Assembly (NCBI GenBank): GCA_012845835.1
Contig: JABAKD010000005.1
Coordinates: 13,267,205 to 13,331,204, forward strand
Reading direction: 5' to 3'
Source: Undaria pinnatifida
Lineage: Eukaryota > Sar > Phaeophyceae > Laminariales > Alariaceae
Length of the DNA stretch: 64,000 nt
Part shown: positions 37,393 to 48,560 of the stretch, one piece after another
Numbering within the stretch: position 1 is the first letter of the stretch
How the letters are laid out: each line of letters starts with the position of its first letter
Notes under the pieces: generated by a model
The model's input: only the letters and a program-made list of their open reading frames with translations
Databases searched by the model: none
Told to the model about the DNA's origin: nothing
Made by a program: the position numbers and the translations under genes

Positions 37393-37492
37393 TTATGTCG
37401 CATAGACGTAGGGGTTTGCTATACGCGTGGTGCTAGGTCTAGGCGGTGGTGCGGGTGGTGGGGAAAGAGGGGGCGTTGGGGGTAGTCTGCAG
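37393..37492. repeat. Isolated unit of the 26-kb G-rich array
   Basis: CATAGACGTAGGGGTTTGCT, ATACGCGTGGTGCTAGGTCT and GGTGCGGGTGGTGGGGAAAG are nearly identical to 26.21-26.29 kb, 11 kb away. Confidence 0.75.
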
Positions 37493-37499
37493 GACCTGA

Positions 37500-37870
37500 A
37501 CGTGGTCGACGCGTGCTAGGATAGAAAGGTAGCCTTTTTTTCTTTTCTTTTCTTTTTTTTTTGGGGGGGGGTGGTTTCTGAAACGACGGGGTGATCTACG
37601 AAATCTACGAACAGTACGTCATTCTCGTTCTTGCAATTCGTACGAATGTGAATTATACCCACAGTAGGCCATGGGCTTGCGCTTTTGGTTTCACCAAAAA
37701 TTAGTATGTGGGTTAACGCCTTCACCACTGGAAACCCTCTTTGGCGAAAAAATTACTTGAAGTTAGAATAGGGAGGGATTTTTTGGGGGGGGGATTCTAA
37801 AGGGGTTATACGATAAGTGCAGAGCCCCTCAAGCCACCACCCCCAGAAGGAAAAGAAACAATGGTTGGTA
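37500..37870 (+). repeat. Dispersed repeat R
   Basis: GCGTGCTAGGATAGAAAGGT, poly-T, TTTCTGAAACGACGGGGTGA and CCCCTCAAGCCACCACCCCC. The last segment is shared with 30.2 kb. Confidence 0.45.
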
Positions 37871-37959
37871 CACCTCTATTGTGGCCTGTGTCGATCGGTA
37901 CATGTTTCCGCAGTACATCGTGATTCGCGAGGTGTGGTCATGTTGTCGTGCGCGTGCGC

Positions 37960-38110
37960 GGGTTTGTCAGCACAATATGGTCTAGTCTGATACGATCCAC
38001 AGTTTTCGATCTGTACACGTTTCCAGATCTATACGATGCCCATGGTATCATAGAACTATGTCCCAACCCGTTGGTCTGCACGATCTAGACCAGGAACATT
38101 ACGATCTGTC
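37960..38110. repeat. GATC-rich degenerate repeat
   Basis: CAGATCTATACGATGCCCAT, GTCTGCACGATCTAGACCAG. Confidence 0.5.
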
Positions 38111-38450
38111 CGACTTCTGAACTATCTCAGGGGCAGCAGCACGTACACCAGTAGGCTCTCCGTTGCCGTAACAGCCCCCACATTCAGTCACCATCGCATG
38201 TGAGGCCAAAGTAGGTGAAAATGTCGCACAACAAACGCTACGTCCGAATTTGCCCTCTTGAAACCCAATGAGGTTTGGCGTTGAGTGCGGCAGTTGCATG
38301 GGCTACGTGATGCCGTGCGACGAGACGGCCTTGCTCTCGAAGACGGCGCAAAGCATAACATGCAACACATGAAAACGCCGCCGCTGCTGCTTGCTAGATA
38401 TTTAGAGGCCGCTTCTTGCTATTGGCTGTTGACGGTCCGGTTTTGACCCG
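38111..38450. other. No supported gene
   Basis: Short ORFs only. Confidence 0.4.
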
Positions 38451-38484
38451 TCAAGGCCTCCTTAGGCTTAATATAACGTTTTCG

Positions 38485-38580
38485 GTGTGATTGTTTCCTT
38501 GACGGCTTTCCTTGACGGCTGTCCTTGACGTATTTTCTTGACGGATGTCATTGACGGCTGCCATTGACACCTGCCCGACA
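38485..38580. repeat. TTGACGGCTnTCC minisatellite
   Basis: Seven or so copies of an 11-16 bp unit containing TTGACGG. Confidence 0.75.
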
Positions 38581-39405
38581 AAGGGTAAGCGTGCCGGCAA
38601 CCGATATTGGTCGGAGGCGGTTGCTAACTGTTGGAGTGGCAGAGTTGGCGCGACGGAGCAAGTGCAGCCCATTCGAACCCGACATCGCGTTTGTCGAGCT
38701 GACCCGACCTATCGTCCCTCAGTGGCACCCCCCGCCCTCCCCCAAACCTTCCCCATTTTGCGCCTTGCGTGAAGTAAACCTGCACCACTAAACGCGTTAT
38801 CCGTGCACTTTTCCTCTGTTTTGGGTGAGCAGACAGTGTGTTGTTGCGTCTGTCGAACATGCTGCTGCTCCGATGCGCTGCAGTACAGCGCTTCGGAGAT
38901 GTGCGACAGACAATGGGTATTTTTCATAGCACGCCACCCAAAGTCGGTAAGTGAGTACGGTTACCCAATCGTAAGGTTTCGCGACGGAACAAACAAAAGT
39001 CGTGGTCCCTAAATAGTGCAGTTCCTTGCCAGACGATAACACTCGCACTAAAGTAGCACCCCGCACTATCCCGGTCTGTAGGACGAGGTCTGTGACTGAC
39101 AAGCGATTCCCACCGCACTAAACTGGGGGGGCCGCACTAACGGCTAACGCACTATTAATAACGCCCGACCACGACTGTAGTTGGTACACGATTTCCTGCA
39201 TGCAGCGCGAAACAATGGGTACCTCGATTAAGGAGCACCCCGCGACAAGCTGAGAGCAAGGGCTCTTAACTACACCTTGCTCTTATGTGTAGTAGGCAGT
39301 CCATAGTTTTTAGCAAAAGGCGGGGCATGCCGATTTGGCCGATGCTCTTATGTTGCGCGCTCTTAAATCGCGGTGTATACACTGCTGCATAGCATTACGA
39401 GTACA
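38581..39405. other. No supported gene
   Basis: Several 60-100 codon ORFs on both strands overlap. None has an identifiable domain. GGGTACCnCGATTnAAGAGC is shared between 39.22, 39.96 and 34.45 kb and looks like another dispersed repeat. Confidence 0.4.
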
Positions 39406-39407
39406 GC

Positions 39408-39431
39408 GGGGGGGGGGGGGGGGGGGGGGGG
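39408..39431. repeat. Poly-G tract (24 G)
   Basis: Uninterrupted; followed by GCATGACGCAGG, not by the poly-C retroposon 3' terminus. Confidence 0.85.
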
Positions 39432-39444
39432 CATGACGCAGGGG

Positions 39445-39560
39445 GCAGTCTTTTTCCAGGAATGTAGGTGTTATAGTGTGTTATAGTGTGTCATCTTTTT
39501 CCAGGAATGTAGGTGTTATAGTGTGTTATAGTGTGTTATAGTGTGTCATAGTGGTGAATG
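39445..39560. repeat. GTGTTATAGT tandem repeat
   Basis: TCTTTTTCCAGGAATGTAGG precedes each of two runs of (GTGTTATA)n. Confidence 0.85.
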
Positions 39561-39789
39561 GCTTTCCCTATATGCAGGACGAGTTTGGAACAATCTTCCT
39601 GCAGGTCACTTTCGGCCGATTTTAACCTTGCAAGTCGGTAGACTTCACGGCGATCTCACCACCCCAAACATACCACATAAAATACCAAAAATGCCACCAG
39701 GTACGTTTTTTAGGTGGTTCGCACATTTTTTTCACACCATCCAAATCGCGCGGCGAAGCCGTGCAAAGGGTCTATCCCACTTAGCTTGA

Positions 39790-39860
39790 TATTAGGGCTA
39801 GGGCTAGGGTTAGGTTTAGGGTTAGGGTAGAGGCTAGGGCTAGGGTTGGGGTTGGGTTGG
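39790..39860. repeat. Interstitial telomere-like tract
   Basis: GGGCTAGGGCTAGGGTTAGG and variants over 70 bp. Confidence 0.75.
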
Positions 39861-40179
39861 GCCTACTACGCCTTCATATGATGTGTAAAAAAAAAAATCC
39901 AAGAAAACAAAACAAGTCTAGAACCCTCTACGAGTATAAAGCGGAGCTGGTGTAGTGGGTACCCCGATTTAAGAGCGCCCCGTGACAAGCTGAAACAAAC
40001 GCACTTAACTACATCTCGCAGCTCTTACCTGAAGTGGGAAATATATACCTTTTAGTACAGGCGGGACAATGCCGAAAAACAAAATGGAAACCACCACTGG
40101 CCAGCACAGATACTACAACGCACAGCCTGTTAAACTTTCCAAAAACGAAGTAGATGGGGAAAAAAACCAGGGTACTCCT

Positions 40180-40445
40180 CGGTACCGGTTTTTGATGACG
40201 GTACGAAGTTTGACGGTTCTGAAATATACGGTACTTTTTAAACGGGAAACGGATTCTCATTTTTTGACGGTACCGATTTTGGCGGTATACGGTACGGCGA
40301 ATTATGACGGTTTTTTTTGTACGGTTCTGAAAATGACGGTACTTTTAAAACGGGAAACGGTTTCTCGTTTTTTGACGGTACCTTTTGCACGGTACTGAAA
40401 AATGACGGTATCGCCTATACCCGGTACCGAACATACGATACATGT
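40180..40445. repeat. GACGGTAC-type repeat block 1
   Basis: ACGGTACTTTTnAAACGGGAAACGG, TTCTCnTTTTTTGACGGTAC and TTTTGGCGGTATACGG, nearly three units. Confidence 0.75.
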
Positions 40446-40554
40446 GATCAGGTGAAATTCGCTGCAGAGGAGGTTCTGGTTCTTCCGAAACGCAACCAAC
40501 TGAACCAAAAATCCTACAACAAAAAAAAAAAAATACTCGAAGTTATGAAAAAAA

Positions 40555-40645
40555 AAAAAAGAGGACATCAGTTAGGATCAAACTCCAGTTCAAAAACTCA
40601 CTGTCGTGCCCACTACCTACTGGACTACCGGCAGTTCACAGACAT
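40555..40645 (-). mobile_element. tRNA-like sequence (relic or SINE head)
   Basis: The minus strand reads TAGTCCAGTAGGTAGTGGGC (A-box-like) and, 45 bp on, GGAGTTTGATCCTAAC (B-box-like). It is followed by an A/T-rich tail and lies between the two GACGGTAC blocks. Confidence 0.45.
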
Positions 40646-40664
40646 ACTTGCCTTGCCGGAACTG

Positions 40665-40885
40665 TTTTGACGGTATTGGCACATGGCGGTACTTTTTTGA
40701 CGGTACTGCATCATGACGGTATTTTTTTGGCGGTTTTGAAAAATACGGTACTTTTTAAACGGGAAGCGGATTCTCGTTTTTTGACGGTACCGACTTTGGC
40801 GGTATACGGTATCGCGAATTTTGACGGTATTCCGCTACCGTCCCGTATCCGCCTATTACGACGGGAAAACCGTGACGGGAAAATT
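40665..40885. repeat. GACGGTAC-type repeat block 2
   Basis: A direct repeat of block 1 (GGTACTTTTTAAACGGGAAG, CGGTACCGACTTTGGCGGTA). The two blocks flank about 220 bp in direct orientation, which could be LTR-like, but no retrotransposon motifs lie between them. Confidence 0.7.
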
Positions 40886-41395
40886 CCCGAGGAGTACCCT
40901 GAAAAAAACGAGCATCATAGCCGAATAGCCGGCAAGAGTGGTATGCACGTACTTAAATTGTGCCCTGCCTACTAAATTTACTGCCCAACAGAGTGAACCG
41001 ATTTCAACTACAACAGCAAAGCAAGTACGTCAAAGCTAGGAGAGCGAAGAGGAACACCTACAAGCACCGTCGTTTTGCCGATTGCATGTAGCAGGTGCTA
41101 TTTTTGCGCTATTTTTTTCAACGCTATCATACACTGCGTTCCTTCAAAATTCGTGTTGACACTCACTCTGTTTTTTTACGGGCAGACGTCCTCCACTTCT
41201 CTGCCACACCCCACATGTTACGGAGGTACACGGTGATTTCTTATAAGTGACGTGTGTGTGCTTGTTCTCCTCTACTAATGCTGTTGCAGGAGGTTGTGTC
41301 TGATGCAGCTCGTGGAGACGAGGTGCATATCCCCTATTTCCCTGCTACGTATGCCTTCCTACTCTGTAAAAATCCCAAACTTTGAAGTATGTTAA
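40886..41395. other. No supported gene
   Basis: Only short ORFs. GCAGGAGGTTGTGTCTGATG and nearby sequence do not recur in the window. Confidence 0.4.
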
Positions 41396-41545
41396 AAAAT
41401 CGGCCAAAAATCGGCTAGACTTCCCGATATAAAATATATATCGGATCAAGATGAGTTTCGACAAAATATTTGATCTCGCAGCTGGGGTGTATTTTCATTT
41501 TTTATAATATATCGGATCGTCCGATACATCGAAAAACATCGGTAC
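41395..41545 (+). repeat. ATGAGTTTCGACGAAAT repeat family copy
   Basis: AAGATGAGTTTCGACAAAAT, ATTTGATCTCGCAGCTGGGG and TGTATTTTCATTTTTTATAA. It reads in frame as KMSFDKIFDLAAGVYFHF. Confidence 0.7.
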
Positions 41546-42811
41546 CGACACACAGCCCTACCATTTAGGGAGTGGGTGCTAAAAGGGTCAAGTCTCGAAT
41601 GCTCTTATCCTGGGCGCTTTTAAATCGGGGTGACCACTGCAATGGCTTTACTGAGTGTCTGGTATGTTACGGGTGGTGGGATCGGTAAAACTCGACCCCA
41701 GAGCTACCGGTGAGCCTAACCCCAACCCTTTGGAGGGCTCGAGGTCGGCAGGGGCGGTCGCGCGCTCCGCCACGCGTTTTCGGAGGAGATAAGAAAAAAA
41801 AACGGACGGCCGAACGGCCAGTCTCGACCATTAAGTGCAACGACCGGCACGATTTGTATGTGCATACCCGCCCTGCACTTGGGGCTAGCCGTGTGTGTTA
41901 AGAATCCCCCCAGAACACGAGCCTGGCGTTCTCTTTTTAAGAGATATTTCTTATTCGTGGGTCTACACCTGAGAGTACGTCTTTGCGGTAGAGGTCCCTC
42001 TACCGTGCCGGTTGCCCGCTAAAGTGCCTTTGAAGCCGCCCTAGGCACAGATGGGAACAAGTAGTAGTGGCAGCATGCGGAGTAGTGCCTAGTGCCGGTT
42101 GCCGATATAGTGCCGGCGTTTCCCTTTATCGTGCACATACCACACTATAAGAGGGACCACTACTGCTTTGTATGAACTGTAATTTACCAGCAGTACCAGC
42201 AGTTCATCTGAAACATCCCGTAACAGCAGGGTAGCGTTAGGTTCAACAATACCAGCTACACAGACTACAAGAATCTCCTATTTTGGCTGAGGCTCCCGTC
42301 TTAATATCTCTCCGATTTCAGCTGAAATGCTTGTATCCACATTCTTATTCAGCGAAAGGGTGCAAAACGCCAAATTCTCACAAACCGTAAGCTAAATTTG
42401 CAAAGGCGTTCAAAACTCTTTCTTCTTTTCGCAAAAAAAGGCGTGCACACGACCATTTCTTCTTGAGCGGTTGTTGTCAAGATGGCATATACCAGGTATC
42501 ATTTACATGCATGTTTCACTTACAGCAGTAAATATACATGGCATGCTTGAAGAGGGAAACGCATTTTTTTTGGCGAAATATTTTCAAAAATTTGCAAAAA
42601 TGTCTTTAAAAAAAACATCAGGTCACTTGTGAGGTCGATTTTGGAGAGAAAAGGCAGCTTGGTTGGGAGCCTGATCTGGCCTTGGGTGGTGTATGGGCAG
42701 TCTCTCACTTTTCTGGGCTGCAGTGCAATGTCGAAAATTCTCATCTGCCGATTCCTTGTAATTCCCCAAGTTCTAATTACTATTTTTCCTTCTCGAGTTC
42801 AGCACAAATGC
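41546..42811. other. No supported gene
   Basis: The 42.5-42.8 kb part has open frames on both strands with some hydrophobic segments but no family match that I can name. The TTAAnAGCGCCC-type repeat appears at 41.6 kb. Confidence 0.4.
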
Positions 42812-42814
42812 TTA

Positions 42815-43614
42815 GGCCATTTCTTACACAGTCGGATTCCGCCAGTCGAAAACGGCCCTTCTCGACTGGACATTTTTCCGACTGGATTCTTCCTGTCCTT
42901 TTTCTTATCGTCAGTCGTCAGTCGAGTCGATTCTATAGTTTTTGTGCTCTTCCTAAAGGCGGTGGGTGTGAGGGAGTACTGCTGTATGGCAGTCGAAAAT
43001 CGGTTGGCAGCTCTGTGCCTCGCGCGTTCCCCGCGAGCAACGCGTGCTTCGCGCGCGACGAACTTTCGTCCAAGCGGGTTGGTGCCGATGGGCTTAGCCA
43101 AAAACCGCCAAAGCTACGTTCGTGGCGTTGCACTCAGCCGAGAGCCGCCAAAGCTACAGCAGGCGTAGCCGTTGTGGACAAAGTTGCATCGATATAGCGC
43201 GCTACTGCTGCCGTGTGATACACCCTGCTGGCGAGCGGAGCTCGGAGTGCGCCACCGCTGACTTGCGGCGAGAAGCAACAGCAGTGATAGCCAAGGCAGC
43301 GTCGGCGCTGTTGTATGATACTGCTGTGTGGTACCTGGTATGGGTGTTGTGTGGGCGTATGGGTGTGTGTTTTGTGGTGGGATGAGCGATGCCATGGGTT
43401 AAAAAAACAGGTGTAACACTTTTTCGACGGAGTTTTCGACTGGCAGATCCAGTCGAAAAAGTCAAGTTTTTCGACTGGATCCCCCTGTCGGAAAGTCAGT
43501 CGAAAAAAGTCGAGCCGAAAAAGCCCTTTTTCGACTGTATAATAAAGCCCGATTTGGGCTTCAGTCGAAGAAGGCCGTTTTCGACTGACAAATCCGACTG
43601 CGTAAGAAATGGCC
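42815..43614. mobile_element. Non-autonomous PIF/Harbinger-like DNA transposon, 800 bp
   Basis: The ends are inverted repeats: GGCCATTTCTTACACAGTCG on the left and CGnAAGAAATGGCC complement on the right, continuing with GTCGAAAACGGCC. TTA flanks both sides (42812-42814 and 43615-43617). A 3-bp TTA/TAA duplication and GGnC-nTTTC ends are typical of Harbinger elements. About 150 bp of each end is full of GACTG/CAGTC motifs. The centre has no transposase. Confidence 0.7.
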
Positions 43615-43764
43615 TTAGCTACAAAGCCTCAAGTTCCGCAAAATCTCAGCCTAAAATTCTCAATGATCAAATTGTTGACATCTGTCGCGTACTGTACTCG
43701 TAGCGGGGAGGGCATGACACGGCGGACAGCCTTTTCCACGGCTTTACGTGGCGCTGATCATAAA

Positions 43765-43852
43765 AAAGATACAGCTTGCAAAGATGAGTTTCGATGAAAT
43801 CTTCGATCTTACAGCTGGAGTGCATTTTAATTTTTTATTGTATATATATATC
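43765..43852 (+). repeat. ATGAGTTTCGACGAAAT repeat family copy
   Basis: CAGCTTGCAAAGATGAGTTT, CGATGAAATCTTCGATCTTA and GGAGTGCATTTTAATTTTTT. It reads as AKMSFDEIFDLTAGVHFNF. Confidence 0.75.
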
Positions 43853-44044
43853 AGTTATCCGTGTTCCTTCGAGTCCTCCGGAATATGGGTTTGACGTCAT
43901 TGCTTTGCTGTTTCTTGCAAGGCTCCCCTTCGAAGCTGGGGTGAGGGGGTGTCTAACTCCTCCCAAAAGGCATTTTGGAACTCATGGGACCTGGAACGGA
44001 ATAACATAGGGCTTGCTGGTGATTGGTTATCAAATCGAACAGAT

Positions 44045-44265
44045 TCTAATGATAGGGTTCCCACCGTGACCGTGAGTTTTGGAAGAGGAACAAGCCCCAA
44101 ACAGTTGTTGTTGTTGTTGTTGTTGTTGTTGTCGTCGTCGTTGTTGTTGTTGTCGAATTAACTCGCATGATCAAGTACGTGGTCACAGGACAGGCTCCAG
44201 TCATTCTGGAGTGGAGGAATACCCCAGGAAGAAAAAAAAAACATAAACAAAACCAAAAGTGGTAC
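44045..44265 (-). mobile_element. SINE with (CAA)n tail (SINE-C), antisense
   Basis: The minus strand has TTCCTGGGGTATTCCTCCAC, CTGGAGCCTGTCCTGTGACC and ATGCGAGTTAATTCGA followed by (CAA)n. It is collinear with 51.26-51.47 kb. GTGACCACG is the same core as in SINE-T. Confidence 0.7.
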
Positions 44266-44269
44266 ACGC

Positions 44270-45570
44270 ATATATCAGTATGAAATATTTACGAAGCTAA
44301 ACCGAACGGCCCACTTGGAACGAGATTTACGGCACTGATAGGTGCTGGGAGCGTTGCTTCATACGCTGGAGGCCCACGAGGGTATGGGTGCACATGGGAT
44401 GACATAGGACTCACGGGGTGGAGCATATGTGGACGCCGTAGGCTCGCCCGCGGCAGGAGCCACGCGATGCCGCCATGGCTTGACCAGGACCCTCACGAGG
44501 CAAAAGACCGGGTCGCGAACGAGGCTCTGGCGATATAGTGTCGGGCAAAAGTGTGGACCAGATATTCGTAGAGGCTTCAGTAGTCCTCATCGCGCGACGA
44601 CAGCAATATCACAACTTCTAGATTCGTCCCGAGGGTGTCACTTGGATGGAGAGCGTCGTCTTCTGTGAGGCATGCTTTTTGAGGTACAATTGCGTGCAAA
44701 GCCGTTCTCTGTGTCAGAAGCACTCGCTGCCCACGTGATCATACCCCTGCCGGGGCGTCAAGCTGGACGGGTCCCGCCGCAAAAAAAAAAAGTTGAGAGC
44801 TATTATCTGTTCGGGTCCCAGTTGACCAGCATGCACAAGTTCACATCCGACCCGAACAGGCTGGAATGGAACGAACTAATAATGCTAACAACCTCGTTCC
44901 ATTCCAACCGTTCTAACGAGGTCGAAAACAGCTAAGACACGCCCTGACGCAAAAATGACCATTTTCATTTACGATTCAGAGGGAGGAGCGTGAAATAATA
45001 GTGGATCAAGTATTAGGTTCGGAAAAAACAAAACAAAACATTCCAAGGGTATTGGGGTTTATAGCTAAGGCCCGCCACTAAGATTTTTGGGCGGCGTTGA
45101 GGGCCGATGCATTATTTGGTGTGCACACACCAGCTGTAGTTTGTTATTGCTCTGAGTCCTCTTCAGCTAGTCCTCTTCCACCGTTGCATCGAGTTAGTTA
45201 GTTGCATCGAGGTTTTTCTGGGCAACTTACGGCTGGTTGTGATGCCTCCAACCGCGGTACGACGGTACATAGCCAGCATGAGCCAGGCCGGGAACACAAA
45301 CAACAAACTCTGGAAGACACAGACAAACTAAAGCGGTCGGAGGTTTTGGGGATCGAGTAGAAACGGGAAAAATAGACGCGAAAGGCAACAACAGTAGCGT
45401 AGTCAGGAATCTCTCGTGGGCCGCAGCGATCAACGTAGAGGAGGCATCCGCAGTGCCGGAGGACAGAAAACTGGAAGCTCTCGCAACTGCCATGAGGTAC
45501 GTATGACGTCGCCTCAAACCCCCATCACCATACGGTAGGCTCTTCGGCGACAGAACGCTGGCAGCTATGA
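44270..45570. other. No supported gene
   Basis: Scattered ORFs under 100 codons. At 44.87-44.91 kb GGAATGGAACGA and TCGTTCCATTCC form a 12-bp hairpin. Confidence 0.4.
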
Positions 45571-45589
45571 TATGTATGTACGGCGCCGG

Positions 45590-45720
45590 GTAGCCCCACG
45601 TACGAGCACCGCGTTAGCTCTACGTTATGTAGCTCTACGTACATACCAGGTACCTGGTGCCAAGCACCTGGCAGGTACCTGGTGTCAAGTACCTGGCGTG
45701 AACAAAGCAGCGCGTAGGCC
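45590..45720. repeat. GTACCTGG palindromic repeats
   Basis: CAGGTACCTGGTGCCAAG and CAGGTACCTGGTGTCAAG in tandem. GTTAGCTCTACGT(A) motifs precede and also occur at 51.49 kb. Confidence 0.7.
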
Positions 45721-45724
45721 AATA

Positions 45725-45815
45725 AGTCAAGAGACGGTACCGTGACCGACGACATATTTTCCAATAATTTACCTTGACTGACATCAAACTACTAGGTTTT
45801 AGTGTGGAACAATCG
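45725..45815. repeat. Dispersed copy of the 11.63-kb tandem unit
   Basis: AGACGGTACCGTGACCGACG, CCAATAATTTACCTTGACTG and CAAACTACTAGGTTTTAGTG. Confidence 0.7.
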
Positions 45816-45989
45816 GTTTTAGACCCTTGATTGGACCGTTGGACGTTTTCCCTTGACTGACTGCCTCCTGGCAGCTTTGATGCACGGGACGCCTACCGTA
45901 CGGTCACAGGGATAAAAATACGGCGTCGTCTAACTCCCATCGTGATAAGAGTAGAGCTTGCGCAAGTCCCACACTACCCGGAAAGATGA

Positions 45990-46263
45990 CATTCCGGGTG
46001 GCTATCTCCACCGAACCTGACCCTCAGGGGACAGGCCGGGTCGACATACACACGCACCCGTATACAACGGCAGCTTGCGCTGCCGGGGTTGTAACGAGGA
46101 CCAATGATAGGGACAGCTTACGCTATACCTACAATGGGACTCGAAGGGTGCGCCAGCTAGCGTTGGGCTGCGAAAGCAACTGAGTTAAATCGACACACGA
46201 CGCGTATGAAAACACGCGGAAGTGTGGTGAGCTAAAGCTGTATTTTTCCCCATCCGCCGGAGG

Positions 46264-46303
<40 letters not shown>
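45990..46303 (+). mobile_element. Dispersed repeat X with poly-A end
   Basis: Full-length partner of 24.31-24.60 kb, ending GCCGGAGGATA plus A36. The poly-A end indicates an RNA-mediated origin, in contrast to the poly-C elements. Confidence 0.7.
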
Positions 46304-46304
<1 letters not shown>

Positions 46305-46314
46305 TTACTCTCCC

Positions 46315-46395
46315 CAGCATCTACAACAGCGATTGTTTGTTGGTTATATAGCACTACCCACTGAGCTACTCAGTCAAGTTGTTGGTTATTCTTTT
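46315..46395 (-). other. tRNA-like A-box sequence
   Basis: The minus strand GAGTAGCTCAGTGGGTAGTG is a canonical tRNA 5' half. No B-box or acceptor stem follows. A near-identical piece (CCAGTAGCTCAGTGGGTATC, 46725-46745) lies on the other side of the SINE-T copy, so the SINE may have inserted into a tRNA-like sequence. Confidence 0.45.
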
Positions 46396-46715
46396 CTCTT
46401 TTTTTTTTCTTCTCACACTTTTACTTTCCAGCTTCTGGACAAGCCGTGGTCACAGGTGTCGTCCCTTCTCCCCCCCGGTTCTTGCCTTCAATTTTTATCC
46501 CGCATAGGGTTCAGCAATCCCACTGCTCGTCAGTTTTTCATCGAGTGTTGCTAACTCACGCTCTCGCGCTTTCCGCAAGTCAATTTGTGCACAAGAAATA
46601 GTGTTCCAACGATTTTATACGAGTATGCACTCGGCGGGGCTCGAACTCACGAAACTGACCTAAACCAGGCTCGAGGATAACCTGATACGCCACCGGGGCG
46701 ACCGGCTATTACATA
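46396..46715 (-). mobile_element. SINE-T, antisense, near full length
   Basis: CCAGCTTCTGGACAAGCCGT, GGTTCAGCAATCCCACTGCT, CGGGGCTCGAACTCACGAAA (B-box complement) and CGCCACCGGGGCGACCGG. Confidence 0.8.
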
Positions 46716-46748
46716 GCACTATGATACCCACTGAGCTACTGGTTCGGG

Positions 46749-47717
46749 CCCGAATTAACGAGGAACTTGCCACATCGAATTTCGATTTTTTTTTAGAATT
46801 GAATTTAATTTGTATCTGATTGGTCAAAAAGTGAATCACCAAGCAGGCATTCTCAGAATTATTACGAAAAATCAAATTCACTACGAGGTACGCCGTTCCT
46901 TGATAAGGGCCCAGACTAACCAAGAGCACGGAAAATCGTAATTCGGTTTTTCGTTTTTTATTTCATGAAAAATAACGAAAAATTCAACTCTGCTTCTAAT
47001 CAAGGAACGGCGTAGTGCGTTCTAGAAAATAAAAAATCCGAAAATCGCCAAAGGGTCAACGAACACCCGTGGACAACGACCGAGGCGAGCGATGGCTCGC
47101 GTCCTCCCCGGAGCGCCGCGGCTAGCGGCAGATTGTTTTGGCCGGCAGCGGCTTGAAGGCTATGGCTCTAGGCGTCTCTTGGATGGGCTGGCGCCACCCC
47201 GCCGCCCGATACGGGCAGCAGCGACGGGGATATATAGCGGTCGAACTTCTGAGCGAAGTAATGATGTGGTAGTTGGTCGTGTAACTTTCGAGGTGCAGGG
47301 CGACGAAAAACTGGGTTTGCGGCGGTCTCGATTGCTTTCGAAGCGTCGCAGGCGGTCTACGCTGTGCTTAGGACCTTCGAAGGCCGCGCTGCGGTTCCTC
47401 CGGTGGTTCTACCCCTCGCAATGATGGCTTCTCGCCTCTCAATCAGCCGACGACACGGCACCATTTCGCGTGGCCGGCTTCGGTTACATGGTACATGCCA
47501 TGCCTAGGTGGACAAACTCCCCAAACTGAATTTCGATTTTCGACTAAATTCGACCGCGAAAGTATTTTCCTACTTTTTTGTTGAATTTCATTTTTCATAA
47601 TAATTCTGAGAATGCCTGGTTGGTGATTCATTTTTTGACCCATCAGATGCAAATAAAATTCAATTATAACAAAAAAATCGAAATTCGATTGGGCAAGTTC
47701 CTCGTTAATTCGGGCCC
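46749..47717. mobile_element. Terminal-inverted-repeat DNA element, about 0.97 kb
   Basis: Left end GGGCCCGAATTAACGAGGAA and right end complementary CTCGTTAATTCGGGCCC. Inverted similarity continues for about 130 bp (CACCAAGCAGGCATTCTCAG versus CTGAGAATGCCTGGTTGGTG). The flanking trinucleotides do not match. A second inverted pair, GGGCCCAGACTAACCAAGAG at 46908 and CTCTTCGTTAGTCTGGCCCC ending at 47812, overlaps it, so two related elements are nested or recombined. Confidence 0.6.
47092..47424 (+). CDS. ORF inside the TIR element, 110 codons, unknown
   Basis: GC-rich frame starting MARVLPGAPRLAADCFGRQR, arginine-rich, ending in a stop. It resembles no transposase I know. It may be captured host sequence or a spurious frame. 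Confidence 0.25.
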   Translation: MARVLPGAPRLAADCFGRQRLEGYGSRRLLDGLAPPRRPIRAAATGIYSGRTSERSNDVVVGRVTFEVQGDEKLGLRRSRLLSKRRRRSTLCLGPSKAALRFLRWFYPSQ

Positions 47718-48354
47718 TAAGAAGCAGAGTTGAATTTTTCGTGTATTTTTCATGAGATGAAAAAAAAAATACAGATTTCCGATTTTCTGTGCTCTTCGTT
47801 AGTCTGGCCCCTGATTAGAAGCAGAGTTGAATTTTTCGTGTATTTTTCATGAAACAAGAAGAAAAAATCGAAATACGATTCTCGGAGCTCTTTAATCTGG
47901 GCCTCAGAGCTAATCGTACAACCAACAGGACCTACTGATTAACTTAAGGGAAATTGACAAAATCGGGTACACCCGGGTGGTTTCTGAACAAAATCGGGTA
48001 CCTTTTTTTCCGCGACGGGGCGCGCTTACGTACGCCTGCAAAACGCCTCCAAATCGCCTTCTGGCGCCTGAACTCACTGCGCCTTGTGTACGCGCAGCAC
48101 CCCAAACCGTTTTTTATGGGTTTTGTCATGATTGTTCGATTCGGTCAACTCATCCCGCACACCGCGCACTAATACTTTGCAGGTCACGCATGCACGCATG
48201 CAAGCATTTTTGGTTGGTCTATAGCATCAGATTATTATTCATTGCACGTGTCAAATGATGCTTTCCATTGATCTTATAGCACCTGTGGTAGATACCACGA
48301 GTAGACAGATTACCTTGCTGCTTGGTACTATGATGTCGCACATTTCTCTCTCTT

Positions 48355-48560
48355 TTTATGGGAACGAACACATACTACCGCAAACACATGCTGTACTGCG
48401 AACACATTCATTCTGTACAGCAAACACCTACTGCGAACACGTACTCAATAACGCGAACATATATATACCGTGATGCGAACACATACTACTACTGTACTGC
48501 GAGCACATACTGTGCTGCGAACACGTACTGGACTGCTAACACATACTGCGAACGCATACA
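48355..48560. repeat. GCGAACACATACT minisatellite
   Basis: CTGCGAACACATACTGTnCTGCGAACAC repeated irregularly about 12 times. Confidence 0.8.

Noticed and set aside
40180-40885. LTR retrotransposon with GACGGTAC direct repeats as LTRs
   Set aside because: Only about 220 bp lies between the repeats, without coding motifs or primer-binding site; the blocks are internally repetitive.
46315-46750. Functional tRNA genes (GAGTAGCTCAGTGGGTA)
   Set aside because: Only the D-arm/A-box part is present; no anticodon arm, T arm or acceptor stem can be folded.
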